A stretch of DNA of 48,779 nt from Lachnospira sp. GTDB taxonomy: Bacteria > Bacillota > Clostridia > Lachnospirales > Lachnospiraceae. Under the pieces are notes generated by a model. That model saw only the letters and a program-made list of their open reading frames with translations, had not been told where the DNA came from and searched no databases. Both the position numbers and the translations under genes were made by a program. The stretch lies in the NCBI GenBank assembly GCA_017621205.1, contig JAGATQ010000026.1, forward strand, positions 1-48,779, given 5' to 3'. Position 1 is the stretch's first letter. Every line of letters starts with the position of its first letter. Of this stretch, positions 25,401-33,504 are shown in pieces.

Positions 25401-28117
25401 AGGACAATGCGGGCAATACGAAACAGACCAGTCTTACGTCAGATAATGGAAAAGTCATTGCGGAGGATTATGCTCCTGTGGTTACCTTTGCATTGCCGGA
25501 GGACCTGACACCAGGCGAAGACGGATGGTATAATACTGCTGTTACTGTCACAGTGAATGTGACGGATGACAAGGATGGCAGTAATGCCAGCATCTTTTCC
25601 GGTGGCATTGCAGGAATCAGATGGAAGGAAGGGGAAAATGGTGAAGAGCAGACTGTAACAGGAATTCCCGGAGACGTCCCTGTATATGAAAAGGAATTTA
25701 CCATATCTGTTCATACTGATGGAACACATACGTATTTTATCAATGCGGCTGATAATGCCGGAAATGAAAGCGGATGGCAGATGGTTACCGTCAAAGTGGA
25801 TACCGAACTCCCGCTTTTCGTTGAAGCACCTGCTGCTACGAACCAAACAAAGGAGGGGGCAGACGTTATCTTTACTCCGTCTGAGGGTGGAAAGGTGTAC
25901 TGGCACATATCGGATGCAGGAACACCGCCAACGGCGCAGCAAGTGAAGGGACAGGGTGAAGTAAAAGACGTTACAGGCGGTACAAAGAGTACCTTCACCA
26001 TAACCGGGCTTACTCCGGGAGAGAAGCATACGGTCTATGTGGTGCTGGAGGATGCGGCAGGGAACCTGTCCGAAGCCAAGGGGGAAAGCTTCTTTACCTG
26101 TCAGGAAGCACCGGATATTATGTCAGAGCAGCTTGCCATTGACTATACTAAGGAAACCTTAAAGCTTCCAGACAATATTGGGGGAGTGGAGGTTTATACC
26201 GATCCTGATAACCCGTCAGAAAGTAAGGTAACACCGAATGACGACGGCTCTCTGCCTGTCACACCGGGTATGGAGGTTTATGTACGCTATCCGGAAAGGA
26301 CGGAGGGCAGCCTGGCGGTTCCTGCCAGTGATAAGGTCACGATACAGGTTCCGGACAGACCCATACCAACCGATAAGCAGATGATGGTAACCGACAATGC
26401 GATTACATTGATGAATCCGGACAGTAAGGAAGAATATGTTCTTGTGAAGAAAGGGGAGAACCCTGAATGGGGAAACGCTGGTACCACAGGAACGTTTTCC
26501 GGTCTTGATCCAGATACGGAATACGACCTTTATGTGAGGATAAAAGCCACAGAGAACAACTTTGTTTCCGTACCGATAAAACAGGAAGTACGGACGAATG
26601 ACCATACTCTGCAAAAAGTGAAAGCCGAGGAACCGACTTGTAAGGAAGCAGGAAACAGGGAATACTGGATCTGTTTAGACTGCCATAGGCTCTTTGAAGA
26701 TGAGCAGGGGGCAACTGAAACGGACAGCAGTAAAGTGACAATCCCGGCAGCCGGACATACAATCCCAGAGCAGTGGATAGTGGAAAAAGAAGCCACAAAA
26801 GATGAACCCGGCAGGCAGTATAAAATCTGTGAAAAATGTAATATAAAAATATATCAGACGATAGAGCCGTTAGGAACCCCTGCTGACTTATATGCCGGGA
26901 AAATAGAGAAGGAAGTGGAGATTCTGTCCGGTGCACCGGACACTGTGCTGAACAATTCCAAAGAGGAACTTATACAGAGCGTACTGACAGAGGAGGAAAT
27001 TGCGGAGGTTGAAAGTGGTGCCGATGCTAAGATATGGCTGGAAGTAGCGTCCGATGTGGCTGTAGCAGAAGAAGATAAAGCCCAGGTACAAAAGGCGGCA
27101 GAGGACTCCGTAGGAGTTGGAGCAGAAGTGATGTATTTTGACGCATCCTTTTACAAACAGGTAGGGAAAGAAGGAAAAATACCAATTCACTATACTGACA
27201 GAATGGTATCCGTTACCATTGTGATACCAGAGAGCATTCGGAATAAAGACGTACTGATGATAAGGAATTACCAAATTATACGGCTGCATGACGGAAAAAC
27301 AGACATCTTGGAAGGCACATACAAAGAGGAAAGTGCTGAGTTCACTTTTAGGACAGATCGATTCTCCACCTACGCACTTGTGTACCGGGATACTGTGAAA
27401 GACGATAAGACCACGGCGACTGACGTAGAAAGTGTGACAAAAGAACAAGCAGAAGCCACAAAATTGCCAGGGGAGACGAAACTGCCAGGGGGTAGTATGA
27501 TTACATTGCAGCAGCAGGAGAAGAATAATATTACCATGATGGCAGGAATGAAAGTGTCCCAGACGGGCAAAAAGATTTCCATCCGCTGGGGAAAGGTTAA
27601 AGGAGCAGACGGCTATCAGGCGTATGTCGCATACTGCGGAAAAGATTTTACCAGTAAGCCGGCAAAGACGGTGAAATCCGCTTCCGTTACCAAAGTCAGT
27701 GTGGAGAAGATAAATGGTAAAAAGCTGAATCTGAAAAGGAACTATAAAGTGTACATTGCTGCTTATAAGATAGTGAACGGTAAAAAAGTAGTAATAGGAA
27801 AAACCCCGATTGGTCATATCGTAGGTAAGAACAACTACGCATATACCAACGTAAAGCAGATTAGGCTGGCAAAAAGCGAATTTACTCTTAAAGAAGGTGA
27901 TACTGCTAAGATTACGGCAACGACAGTGCTTGTGGATAAGAAAAAGAAACAGCTTTCCGATGCACATGCAGAACAGTTCCGCTATGCGACGGGTAATAAA
28001 AAGGTGGCAACGGTATCTGGGGAAGGAGAGATTATGGCAGCAGGTAAGGGAGATTGTACCATTTATGTCTATGCAAGGAATGGATATGCAAAGAAGATTA
28101 AGGTGAAAGTCAAGTAA
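22418..28117 (+). CDS. Very large secreted surface protein (1899 aa)
   Basis: N-terminal signal (about 24-52) contains a possible lipobox ITGC as well as an ordinary cleavage site after QAAA. Residues about 130-320 are POMP-like, Gly/Thr-rich repeats (GGxxTGNTA). At 590-820 three 77-residue repeats, nearly identical in DNA (231 bp), carry YTGSAVTPAVTVKDGSKTL. Ig-like domains follow, including two with DNAGN motifs. Three CxxC knuckles (GCKKCS, ICLDCH, ICEKCN) suggest zinc ribbons. The C-terminus has an FN3-like unit and a Big_2-type domain. There is no LPXTG or TM anchor. It is probably an adhesin or polymer-binding surface protein; the target is unknown. Confidence 0.8.
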   Translation: MKEQEKIFSRQHIRKIEPGRKKSLRMLSVILCICLMITGCPYIPADVVVQAAAGHSHSGWTAWNNGGAMPGTAGNYYLTSNVSLSGSEWRVPSGTTNLCLNGHTITQNNGARVLTVPSGATFNLYDEDNKGKITGGSAGMGGGISVEGTFTMNGGQVTGNTATANTMGTGGAGMAVHGGKFTMNGGSICNNHGGGFHGGGITVNSRGTVTMTGGTITGNSAGTDSGGKKRSGGGVYIESGSSFTMSGGEISGNTADDSGGGVNVDGTFTMSGGKITGNTAKTTSEGGGGGGIGDFGKVILTGGTISGNTSSYGGGVLYSYWSTASQGLTLSGSPVIKENKNPTGAADNLYVDTHKSKYITIGSGGLKEGAQIGVKTKKEITSCDIHDDFTYTCDNYSKYFVSDVAAYEIGYNLGKICLMKSHTYAYTSNGATITRGCKKCSASETATLSIPSGASRTYTGSALTPVTVTYSDNWAGAKPEVTYKNNINVGEATASLTVGGVTASLAFDITPAVLSGVSASGYEGTYDGQSHSITVNAPAGATVKYGTSSGSCTLTSSPTRKDVGTTTAYYQVTKTNYSTVSGSAKITITAKSLSDSMVTIASGPHYYTGSAVTPAVTVKDGSKTLVKGTDYSVSYKDNVGKGTAANVTVTGTGNYSGTVNKTFEIKPKSLSDSMVTIASGPYYYTGSAVTPAVTVKDGSKTLVKGTDYSVSYKDNVGKGTTASVTVTGTGNYSGTVNKTFEIKPKSLSDSMVTIASGPHYYTGSAVTPSVTVKDGSKTLAEGTDYTISYKDNVGKGEANVTVTGKGNYTGSIRRTFTIEYRTLPEGRRLSDYVTISPETTDGWYNADITLTPNSGCGVSVGEPPTGIGSMEAAISQETGVGGSTENIYVKDSDGNIYQTEFFYKLDKTAPEIDLQDMMVKSGTKNLWDWIIGKTSMIIQIPVSSITDNLSGIAEVSYTADAGHGTVQNQILQAQGDYYEIALNAEFSGTIQLTAKDNAGNTKQTSLTSDNGKVIAEDYAPVVTFALPEDLTPGEDGWYNTAVTVTVNVTDDKDGSNASIFSGGIAGIRWKEGENGEEQTVTGIPGDVPVYEKEFTISVHTDGTHTYFINAADNAGNESGWQMVTVKVDTELPLFVEAPAATNQTKEGADVIFTPSEGGKVYWHISDAGTPPTAQQVKGQGEVKDVTGGTKSTFTITGLTPGEKHTVYVVLEDAAGNLSEAKGESFFTCQEAPDIMSEQLAIDYTKETLKLPDNIGGVEVYTDPDNPSESKVTPNDDGSLPVTPGMEVYVRYPERTEGSLAVPASDKVTIQVPDRPIPTDKQMMVTDNAITLMNPDSKEEYVLVKKGENPEWGNAGTTGTFSGLDPDTEYDLYVRIKATENNFVSVPIKQEVRTNDHTLQKVKAEEPTCKEAGNREYWICLDCHRLFEDEQGATETDSSKVTIPAAGHTIPEQWIVEKEATKDEPGRQYKICEKCNIKIYQTIEPLGTPADLYAGKIEKEVEILSGAPDTVLNNSKEELIQSVLTEEEIAEVESGADAKIWLEVASDVAVAEEDKAQVQKAAEDSVGVGAEVMYFDASFYKQVGKEGKIPIHYTDRMVSVTIVIPESIRNKDVLMIRNYQIIRLHDGKTDILEGTYKEESAEFTFRTDRFSTYALVYRDTVKDDKTTATDVESVTKEQAEATKLPGETKLPGGSMITLQQQEKNNITMMAGMKVSQTGKKISIRWGKVKGADGYQAYVAYCGKDFTSKPAKTVKSASVTKVSVEKINGKKLNLKRNYKVYIAAYKIVNGKKVVIGKTPIGHIVGKNNYAYTNVKQIRLAKSEFTLKEGDTAKITATTVLVDKKKKQLSDAHAEQFRYATGNKKVATVSGEGEIMAAGKGDCTIYVYARNGYAKKIKVKVK
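24188..24880 (+). repeat. Three 231-bp tandem repeats inside the surface-protein gene
   Basis: Units begin at 24188, 24419 and 24650, each with AATCATTGTCTGATAGTATG. The first two are almost identical; the third diverges in its second half. They can recombine and change repeat number. Confidence 0.9.
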
Positions 28118-28239
28118 ATGTAAATAGATTATGGCAAGAGGATGTCCCTTATGAATCTTCTGACGCTGCATGAACAACATAATCCTTATAATTCACTAAT
28201 AATATGGCAGTGGTTTAGAAGGCATAAGTGACCATAAAA

Positions 28240-28277
28240 AGCACCAGTGTTTCACAATAATGTGGAATGCTGGTGTT
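28240..28277 (+). terminator. Strong hairpin, probable terminator of the surface-protein gene
   Basis: A 17-bp stem with loop ATAA between AGCACCAGTG and TGCTGGTG arms. Four pairs are G-U in the plus-strand RNA and would be C-A mismatches on the other strand, so the RNA of the plus strand is the structured one. Only TTTGCTGT follows, so the U tract is weak. Confidence 0.6.
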
Positions 28278-28310
28278 TGCTGTCAGTAGCCTGCTTAAAA
28301 ACGAATAATT

Positions 28311-29411
28311 TTATTTTTTTAAATCAGTCATCTTTCCGTCCTTTATCTGGTATGCCAAAATGCACTTGTCAATATTTGCACTTTCTTTTTCTTCCTTTGC
28401 CCATTGTTTTAACTGTTCTACCGTTGGGTTATAGTCAGGCTGGCTGGCACCCGAGTATCCTGTTGAGTAGTGGGTGTACCAATATACATCATCAAAGTGT
28501 TTCATTTTTTTATCGGAATAGGATATTTCGGATTGTATCCAATAAAGAGGCATTGTGTTATCACTGGTCATATTCAAATCAATTACCCTGCCTGTTAGCT
28601 GAGTATCTCCCGGCAAAAAGTCCCGGACACAGACCACGGTATTTTTATCTTCTTTATAGGTTTCTTTAATTATCTCCTCTATTCTGGATAGTATCTGTTC
28701 TTTCTCTCCTTCTGCAAAGTGGTTCGTTACTTCATAATTCTCGGCTTCTTCCTTGGAGCAGGTAAGGCTGGTCTCCCCAAAGAATGTGTATTGCTTCTGA
28801 AACCATTCTTCCTTCTCCAGCATTTGAGAGGAAATATCTTCAACATCTTCATCAAACCATCCACCATATTCATAGTCATACCTTGATGATAATCCTTTTG
28901 ACATATAGAAAAAAGAAAAATAACTCATCTGTTTTTCCCCGGGAAACGTCACAACCACATTATAGAAATTTCTGATGCCATCATCCATGTCTGATATATC
29001 ACATTCATAGTAATATAGATGCAGCTTTAATTTCTTATTCAGACAATCCTTATCTTCCAATATTGTCAAAACAGACATAAGACCATTTACATCCTTTTCA
29101 ATCTCTGTGGCATATTCCCAATAGATAAAATCCTTTAGCTCCTTCCCAAAGGTTTCTGCCTTTGGAAGTGCCAGATTATATTTTTTATTTTCTGCCGCAT
29201 AGGGGGATGATGGTTCTGCTTCTTCGCTAGTGGCAGTGACAGGTGGAGTTTGTGTTTCCTCGCTAGTAGCAGAAGCAGGCGAAGGTTCTGCTTCTTCGCT
29301 GGTCACAGAGACAGATGCAGTTTCTTTTTCTAGTTTTTGCTGACAGCCTGTTGGAATAAAAAATAATGCCCCGCATAATAAAAATAATATCGTTATTTTT
29401 TTCATCTTCAT
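28311..29411 (-). CDS. Putative lipoprotein with repeated TSEEAEPS linker
   Basis: About 366 residues. N-terminal signal (MKMKKITILFLLCGALFF) ends in IPTGC, a lipobox-like site with Pro at -3. Residues about 30-75 are a linker with three VTSEEAEPS-like units. The rest (about 75-366) is a hydrophilic domain with no recognised motif. It sits alone between a terminator hairpin and the repeat nest. The start was placed at 29411 with AAGGA upstream; M22 (29405) is an alternative. Confidence 0.7.
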   Translation of the reverse strand: MKMKKITILFLLCGALFFIPTGCQQKLEKETASVSVTSEEAEPSPASATSEETQTPPVTATSEEAEPSSPYAAENKKYNLALPKAETFGKELKDFIYWEYATEIEKDVNGLMSVLTILEDKDCLNKKLKLHLYYYECDISDMDDGIRNFYNVVVTFPGEKQMSYFSFFYMSKGLSSRYDYEYGGWFDEDVEDISSQMLEKEEWFQKQYTFFGETSLTCSKEEAENYEVTNHFAEGEKEQILSRIEEIIKETYKEDKNTVVCVRDFLPGDTQLTGRVIDLNMTSDNTMPLYWIQSEISYSDKKMKHFDDVYWYTHYSTGYSGASQPDYNPTVEQLKQWAKEEKESANIDKCILAYQIKDGKMTDLKK

Positions 29412-29468
29412 CCTCATTTCCTTCGTTTGGTTTAGGGTATTAGTCCTATGGTGAGTTTTAATAGACAT

Positions 29469-29686
29469 TTTATAATTTTAATAATAATGATGTGCTGCGT
29501 ATTTGTCAATGCAAATAAACCACAGGAAATAGAAAAGGAGTTAGGTAGTTGAGCAGTTTTTGTATATAAGAAAATAGCAATATGATAGCAACTGTTTTAA
29601 TTAGGGATGATTTTAATGTTAACCACGCTATTAAAATAAGTTGACATTTATTTTCCTTCTGTATATACTTATAATAACTTATGTAG
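29469..29686. other. AT-rich intergenic stretch, no gene seen
   Basis: No coding sequence or clear promoter was seen. The interval leads into the repeat nest starting at 29687. Confidence 0.5.
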
Positions 29687-29851
29687 CTAGTGTACTGTCT
29701 CATTCATATTTGGCAAAACAGCTTGCGTGAATTCCCATCTGCTGCGTTAGCTTCAATCGACGATGCCACCGCATCGCCTCATTCAGCCGCCTTGTAGAGT
29801 GTAAATTCATTCTGCGTCGTTTAGCTGAAAATGAACGAGACAGTACACTAG
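29687..29851. mobile_element. MITE-like element with 17-bp terminal inverted repeats
   Basis: TGTACTGTCTCATTCAT (29691) and the reverse complement of ATGAACGAGACAGTACA (29831-29847) match at 16 of 17 positions. CTAG flanks both ends (29687-29690, 29848-29851) as a possible 4-bp target duplication; because CTAG is itself palindromic this is not certain. The ends start TGTACTG, as in IS3-family elements. The 157-bp body has no transposase and is more GC-rich than its flanks. Confidence 0.75.
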
Positions 29852-29853
29852 TT

Positions 29854-29875
29854 CAAACTTCGTGTGAGAAGTTTG
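29854..29875. repeat. Collapsed copy of the CAAACTTCG palindromic family, site C
   Basis: CAAACTTC (29854-29861) and GAAGTTTG (29868-29875) form an 8-bp dyad with a 6-base spacer. It matches the arms of sites A and B but lacks their long spacer. Confidence 0.55.
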
Positions 29876-29898
29876 CGTTTCATAATTAGTTCAATAGA

Positions 29899-30042
29899 CA
29901 ATTGCGAAACTCCTGGTTGTTAGACAAGATAGCCATAATACTATATAAATTTACGCCTTTGTACTTTGCGTAGCAAAGACAACGAAGTAAATTTATATAG
30001 TATTATGGCTATCGTATCAGCAATTAATAGTTTCACAATTAC
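29899..30042 (+). repeat. Palindromic leader element, copy 2
   Basis: Second copy of the element at 642, in the same orientation relative to its downstream gene. Its 27-bp stem begins GATAGCCATAATAC and closes GTATTATGGCTATC; three pairs differ from copy 1 and each change is compensated. The apical hairpin is CTTTGC-GTA-GCAAAG, with the loop base changed. It ends 32 nt before the bioB start codon. Confidence 0.85.
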
Positions 30043-30074
30043 CTATTAATTCAAAAGCAGAAGGAGACCAAATT

Positions 30075-31049
30075 ATGAACCAGAGAATAAAAGAGAAAAA
30101 AGAAAAAGTATTAAACGAAGAATTGCTTACCAAGGAGGAAGCAATGGAGCTTATAGAGACTCCTCTGGAGGAGCTTTGCAATGCTGCCGATGAGATTCGC
30201 AAACATTTTTGTGGAAATGCTTTTGATATCTGTACAATTATAAACGGAAAGAGCGGGCGTTGTTCGGAAGATTGTAAGTATTGTGCGCAATCCTCCTGTT
30301 ACCACGCAGCAATAGAGACCTACCCCCTCAAGGATACCAAAGAGATTGTCAGTCAGGCACGTTACAATAAGGAGCGGGGTGTGCTTCGCTATTCGATTGT
30401 AACATCGGGGAGAGCCTTGTCGGATGCGGAGGTTGATAAGGTGTGTGACAGTATACGGGCGGTAAAAAAAGAAACAGATATTGATGTTTGTGTATCCTTT
30501 GGATTGCTCAATGAAGAGCAGTACCGTAGGGTGAAAGCGGCGGGGGCGAGCCGGGTACATAATAATCTGGAATCCTCCCGCAGGTTTTTTGAATCAGTTT
30601 GTACGACCCACACCTACGATGAAAAAATAGCAGCGTTAAAAGCGGCGAAGGCAGCGGGCTTAAGTGTTTGCAGCGGTGGTATCATGGGGCTGGGGGAGAC
30701 AATGGAGGACAGGATTGATTTGGCGATAACGGTTCGGGAGCTTTCTGTGCGTTCCATTCCTGTTAACATGTTAAACCCGATTCCGGGAACGCCCTATGAG
30801 AATAATCCGGTTCTTACAATAGAGGAAATGTGTCGTATCATTGCTATTTTCCGTTTTCTGGTGCCGGATGCCTCGATACGGTTAGCCGGGGGAAGAGGGC
30901 TGATGGAGGATAAGGGGGAAGCCTGTTTTTGTTCCGGAGCGAACGCAGCCATATCCGGGGATATGCTTACCACTGCGGGTTATACCATAGAAAGTGATAT
31001 GGCAATGTTAAGGCGTTTGGGCTATGAGCCCAGGCTTTGGGAGCGGTGA
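30075..31049 (+). CDS. bioB: Biotin synthase
   Basis: A 324-residue radical-SAM enzyme that inserts sulfur into dethiobiotin. The [4Fe-4S]/SAM cysteines are Cys63, Cys67 and Cys70 (CSEDCKYC), followed by AQSS; CSGGIMGLGET and NMLNPIPGTP are further BioB motifs, and RLAGGRG near the C-terminus is conserved. AGGAG precedes ATG 30075. No other biotin genes are adjacent, so this organism may import dethiobiotin or carry the others elsewhere. The palindromic leader element lies just upstream. Confidence 0.96.
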   Translation: MNQRIKEKKEKVLNEELLTKEEAMELIETPLEELCNAADEIRKHFCGNAFDICTIINGKSGRCSEDCKYCAQSSCYHAAIETYPLKDTKEIVSQARYNKERGVLRYSIVTSGRALSDAEVDKVCDSIRAVKKETDIDVCVSFGLLNEEQYRRVKAAGASRVHNNLESSRRFFESVCTTHTYDEKIAALKAAKAAGLSVCSGGIMGLGETMEDRIDLAITVRELSVRSIPVNMLNPIPGTPYENNPVLTIEEMCRIIAIFRFLVPDASIRLAGGRGLMEDKGEACFCSGANAAISGDMLTTAGYTIESDMAMLRRLGYEPRLWER

Positions 31050-31307
31050 GTGATATTTTACGGCTACAAATCGTTGTACTAGCATAAGGAAATGATAATA
31101 TAACAAATTGCATATAAACGATGCTTTAGTCAAAAGCTATGCTGGCTATGGCATTATATAAAAACCAAGTTAAGGTATTCCAAACAAAAATAACTACTGT
31201 TACTAGATGGATTGAGGAAAATAGCATTTTTATATCTATTAGCAATAGTTTGTCTAAGAACAAGATTGGGTATAATAATAAAGAGTTTTGGGATGGGAGG
31301 AATACCG

Positions 31308-31619
31308 TTGGTTGACAAGGATTTTATTAAAAATCGAATTACCCAGTTAAGACTTGCACAGAACATATCAGAATACCAATTAAGCTATAATATTGGTAAA
31401 AGTCATGGTTACATACAATCGATTACCTCTGGAGAATCGAAGATGTCACTAGATGCTCTTTATGATTTGTGTGAGTATTATGATATGTCCTTGGATGAAT
31501 TTTTCAATCCCGATGTGGAGAATTCCAATGTATTACGAGATGTGAAAGCGGAACTAAATAACCTGTCAGAAGAGCAATTGCAGGTAATATTAGATGTGAT
31601 TGCACAGATGAAGAAGTAG
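31308..31619 (+). CDS. XRE-family helix-turn-helix regulator
   Basis: About 103 residues with an XRE-type helix-turn-helix at residues 8-60 (ITQLRLAQNISEYQLSYNIG, then SHGYIQSITSGESKMSLDAL and DMSLDEFF). A C-terminal helical tail (LNNLSEEQLQVILDVIAQM) may dimerise. TTG 31308 was chosen as start because GGGAGG (31295-31300) is seven bases upstream; an in-frame ATG at 31293 overlaps this site. It has no obvious target gene. Confidence 0.82.
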   Translation: MVDKDFIKNRITQLRLAQNISEYQLSYNIGKSHGYIQSITSGESKMSLDALYDLCEYYDMSLDEFFNPDVENSNVLRDVKAELNNLSEEQLQVILDVIAQMKK

Positions 31620-31634
31620 CTTGTGGATGATAGC

Positions 31635-31704
31635 TCAAACTTCGCATATAGAATTTTTTGGTTAAGCTAGGAATTATAATATAACTTTATGTGTGAAGTT
31701 TAAG
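31635..31704. repeat. Palindromic repeat CAAACTTCGCATAT family, site B
   Basis: CAAACTTCGCATATAG on the left and TATGTGTGAAGTTTAAG on the right form an imperfect dyad with an AT-rich spacer longer than in site A. It lies in the 3' flank of the XRE gene. Confidence 0.65.
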
Positions 31705-31708
31705 TTAG

Positions 31709-31730
31709 GGAGCTGTCATTAGACAGCTCC
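31709..31730. terminator. Perfect 9-bp hairpin between convergent genes
   Basis: GGAGCTGTC and GACAGCTCC with loop ATTA. It overlaps the stop codon of the minus-strand glycosidase gene. Neither side has a strong U tract. Confidence 0.5.
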
Positions 31731-33287
31731 TAAGTCATTCATCCCATCTTCCTTTCCGGTTGTTATCGGTAATACTGGTTCGTATTCTACCCGAAGCTTT
31801 GGCAGGGAAGGCAAGGTCTTATAGTAATTTAACATCCAGTCGGAATGACCGTCATCCACATTTTCACCATTTTCCGGTGGTGCGAAGAACGTGAGAGTCA
31901 GGTTCCGTTGGTCATTGCCTAACGTGTTGCCACTATTCTTATAATCAAAGTAGAGTGGCATCAGGTCGACAAAGCTGACACCGGGTGCCTTGTAGAACCA
32001 ACGCTCATTACATTGTATCATCAGATTATCCTTTGCCCCCTCCTCATCAAAATAAAGCTCCAAAAAGACGGGTGTCTTAGCGAGGGTAAGCGTAACCTGT
32101 GTTCCGGTGGCGTCTTCAAAGCTTCCCCAGCGAAGACAGAGGGGAGAAACCGCCTTATCGGCCTCCGATACAGCAGCTTCGCTGATTTCGGGTAGGCAAA
32201 GTGGACTGTTTAACAGTTTTTTATATTCTTTTAGAATAGGCTGTTCGATTCCTACAGATGGATTGTTTGGGTCTTCTATTTCTAGTCCGAGACGTCCACG
32301 GTCACGGAACTGGTAAAAGGTAATTGCGGTAAGCCAATCCTCTGTATCCTGCTCACGCAAAGCAAAGAATTCCTTCATCATATCTATCTGGTCGTAAGGT
32401 CCTACCACATCACCATCGGCATTAAATTCACTCATTACCATTGGTTTTGCTATTCCGTCATTTAATAGTTTAAAGCGTTTATAGCTTAGATAGGTCAGTT
32501 CATAGTTTCGTGAAACATTACAACGCTTATACTGATTCGTTGTTTTATCTGCGACATCACAGGGCCAGCCCCAATGAAGTGCCATATATTTGTCGACGGA
32601 CCAGATATCTGCACTGTGCAGGGTTTCCTTAAATATCTCTTCCATTACCATCGGTGACTCACTAGTACAAAGTGGAAATCCTCTCAGTGGCTCAGGGTCT
32701 TCTATTCCGCCAATACAAATAATTATATCAATCTGTGGAGCAATCTCCTTAATGATATTGCAGGCATGACAGAAGAAATCTGCAATTTTTTGTGTTTCTG
32801 CACGTTTTGTAAAGCTAAACCAGTTTCCGGTTGCTTCGTGGTTAATGCGAAGCTGCATACGTCCAAATGGTTTTAAATCTTCCCCGATGGCACGAAGCTG
32901 TTCATCCGAAATATTCGGGTCTATCGTCATGGTTAATATAACTTCCTGTCCATGCTTTCTTATATCCCGCATCATTTGAAATGGTTCTCCTGTCCGGTCG
33001 CCTTCAAGTCCTCCGGTATATGGAAAATAGTCGTCGTAGGGATAATCCCATTGAAATTCAATGACTTGCTCAGAAAAGGCATTTCTCGCACGTTTCGGCC
33101 ATGACTTATCCAGTGGATAATAGCAAAACATCAAATTGATACCACGGTGTGGGCGCCCAAGCTTATTTAATATATAATCCTGATTGACATACTCTCCCCG
33201 TTCACTGCCATCGCTTAAGTCTAAGGTGAAACGCGCCTTTCCTAAGTGTACTTTTTTAATTGGTTGTTCCTGTAATGAAAGATACAT
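31719..33287 (-). CDS. GH26-like glycoside hydrolase, cytoplasmic
   Basis: A 522-residue protein with a TIM-barrel-type glycosidase core. The acid/base Glu151 lies in RINHEATGNWF, which matches the RxxHExxGxWF pattern of GH26 mannanases; the likely nucleophile is Glu287 in MVMSEFNADG. A C-terminal domain of about 120 residues is probably beta. No signal peptide was seen, so the enzyme probably acts on imported oligosaccharides. GGAGGAG precedes ATG 33287. The exact family and substrate are not certain. Confidence 0.65.
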   Translation of the reverse strand: MYLSLQEQPIKKVHLGKARFTLDLSDGSERGEYVNQDYILNKLGRPHRGINLMFCYYPLDKSWPKRARNAFSEQVIEFQWDYPYDDYFPYTGGLEGDRTGEPFQMMRDIRKHGQEVILTMTIDPNISDEQLRAIGEDLKPFGRMQLRINHEATGNWFSFTKRAETQKIADFFCHACNIIKEIAPQIDIIICIGGIEDPEPLRGFPLCTSESPMVMEEIFKETLHSADIWSVDKYMALHWGWPCDVADKTTNQYKRCNVSRNYELTYLSYKRFKLLNDGIAKPMVMSEFNADGDVVGPYDQIDMMKEFFALREQDTEDWLTAITFYQFRDRGRLGLEIEDPNNPSVGIEQPILKEYKKLLNSPLCLPEISEAAVSEADKAVSPLCLRWGSFEDATGTQVTLTLAKTPVFLELYFDEEGAKDNLMIQCNERWFYKAPGVSFVDLMPLYFDYKNSGNTLGNDQRNLTLTFFAPPENGENVDDGHSDWMLNYYKTLPSLPKLRVEYEPVLPITTGKEDGMNDLGAV

Positions 33288-33504
33288 AGTCTCCTCCTTG
33301 CTTTTTACTATTTTGACCCTGACATCATTTTATATTAGGCATAGCAAATCTGCAAGAAAAAGTTATGAAAAAAACAGGGAGAGGTATACTAATGTTATGT
33401 CGGTGTTACGATTATTTAATAACAATTTTTTTGACCTTGAAGATGATTTATGCTAAGATTAGACGAATAAATTTGGAATATTATATTATAGAGGAGATGA
33501 ATAT

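Noticed and set aside
26888..28180. 430-codon open frame on the minus strand inside the large surface-protein gene
   Set aside because: Residue make-up is rich in Cys, Phe, Leu and His without domain pattern, and the plus-strand frame is clearly coding.
29854..30042. CRISPR array
   Set aside because: The repeats differ from each other and are not evenly spaced with unique spacers.
30043..30074. Biotin repressor operator or riboswitch before bioB
   Set aside because: No BirA-type dyad or known biotin-related leader was seen; only the palindromic element and the ribosome site are present.
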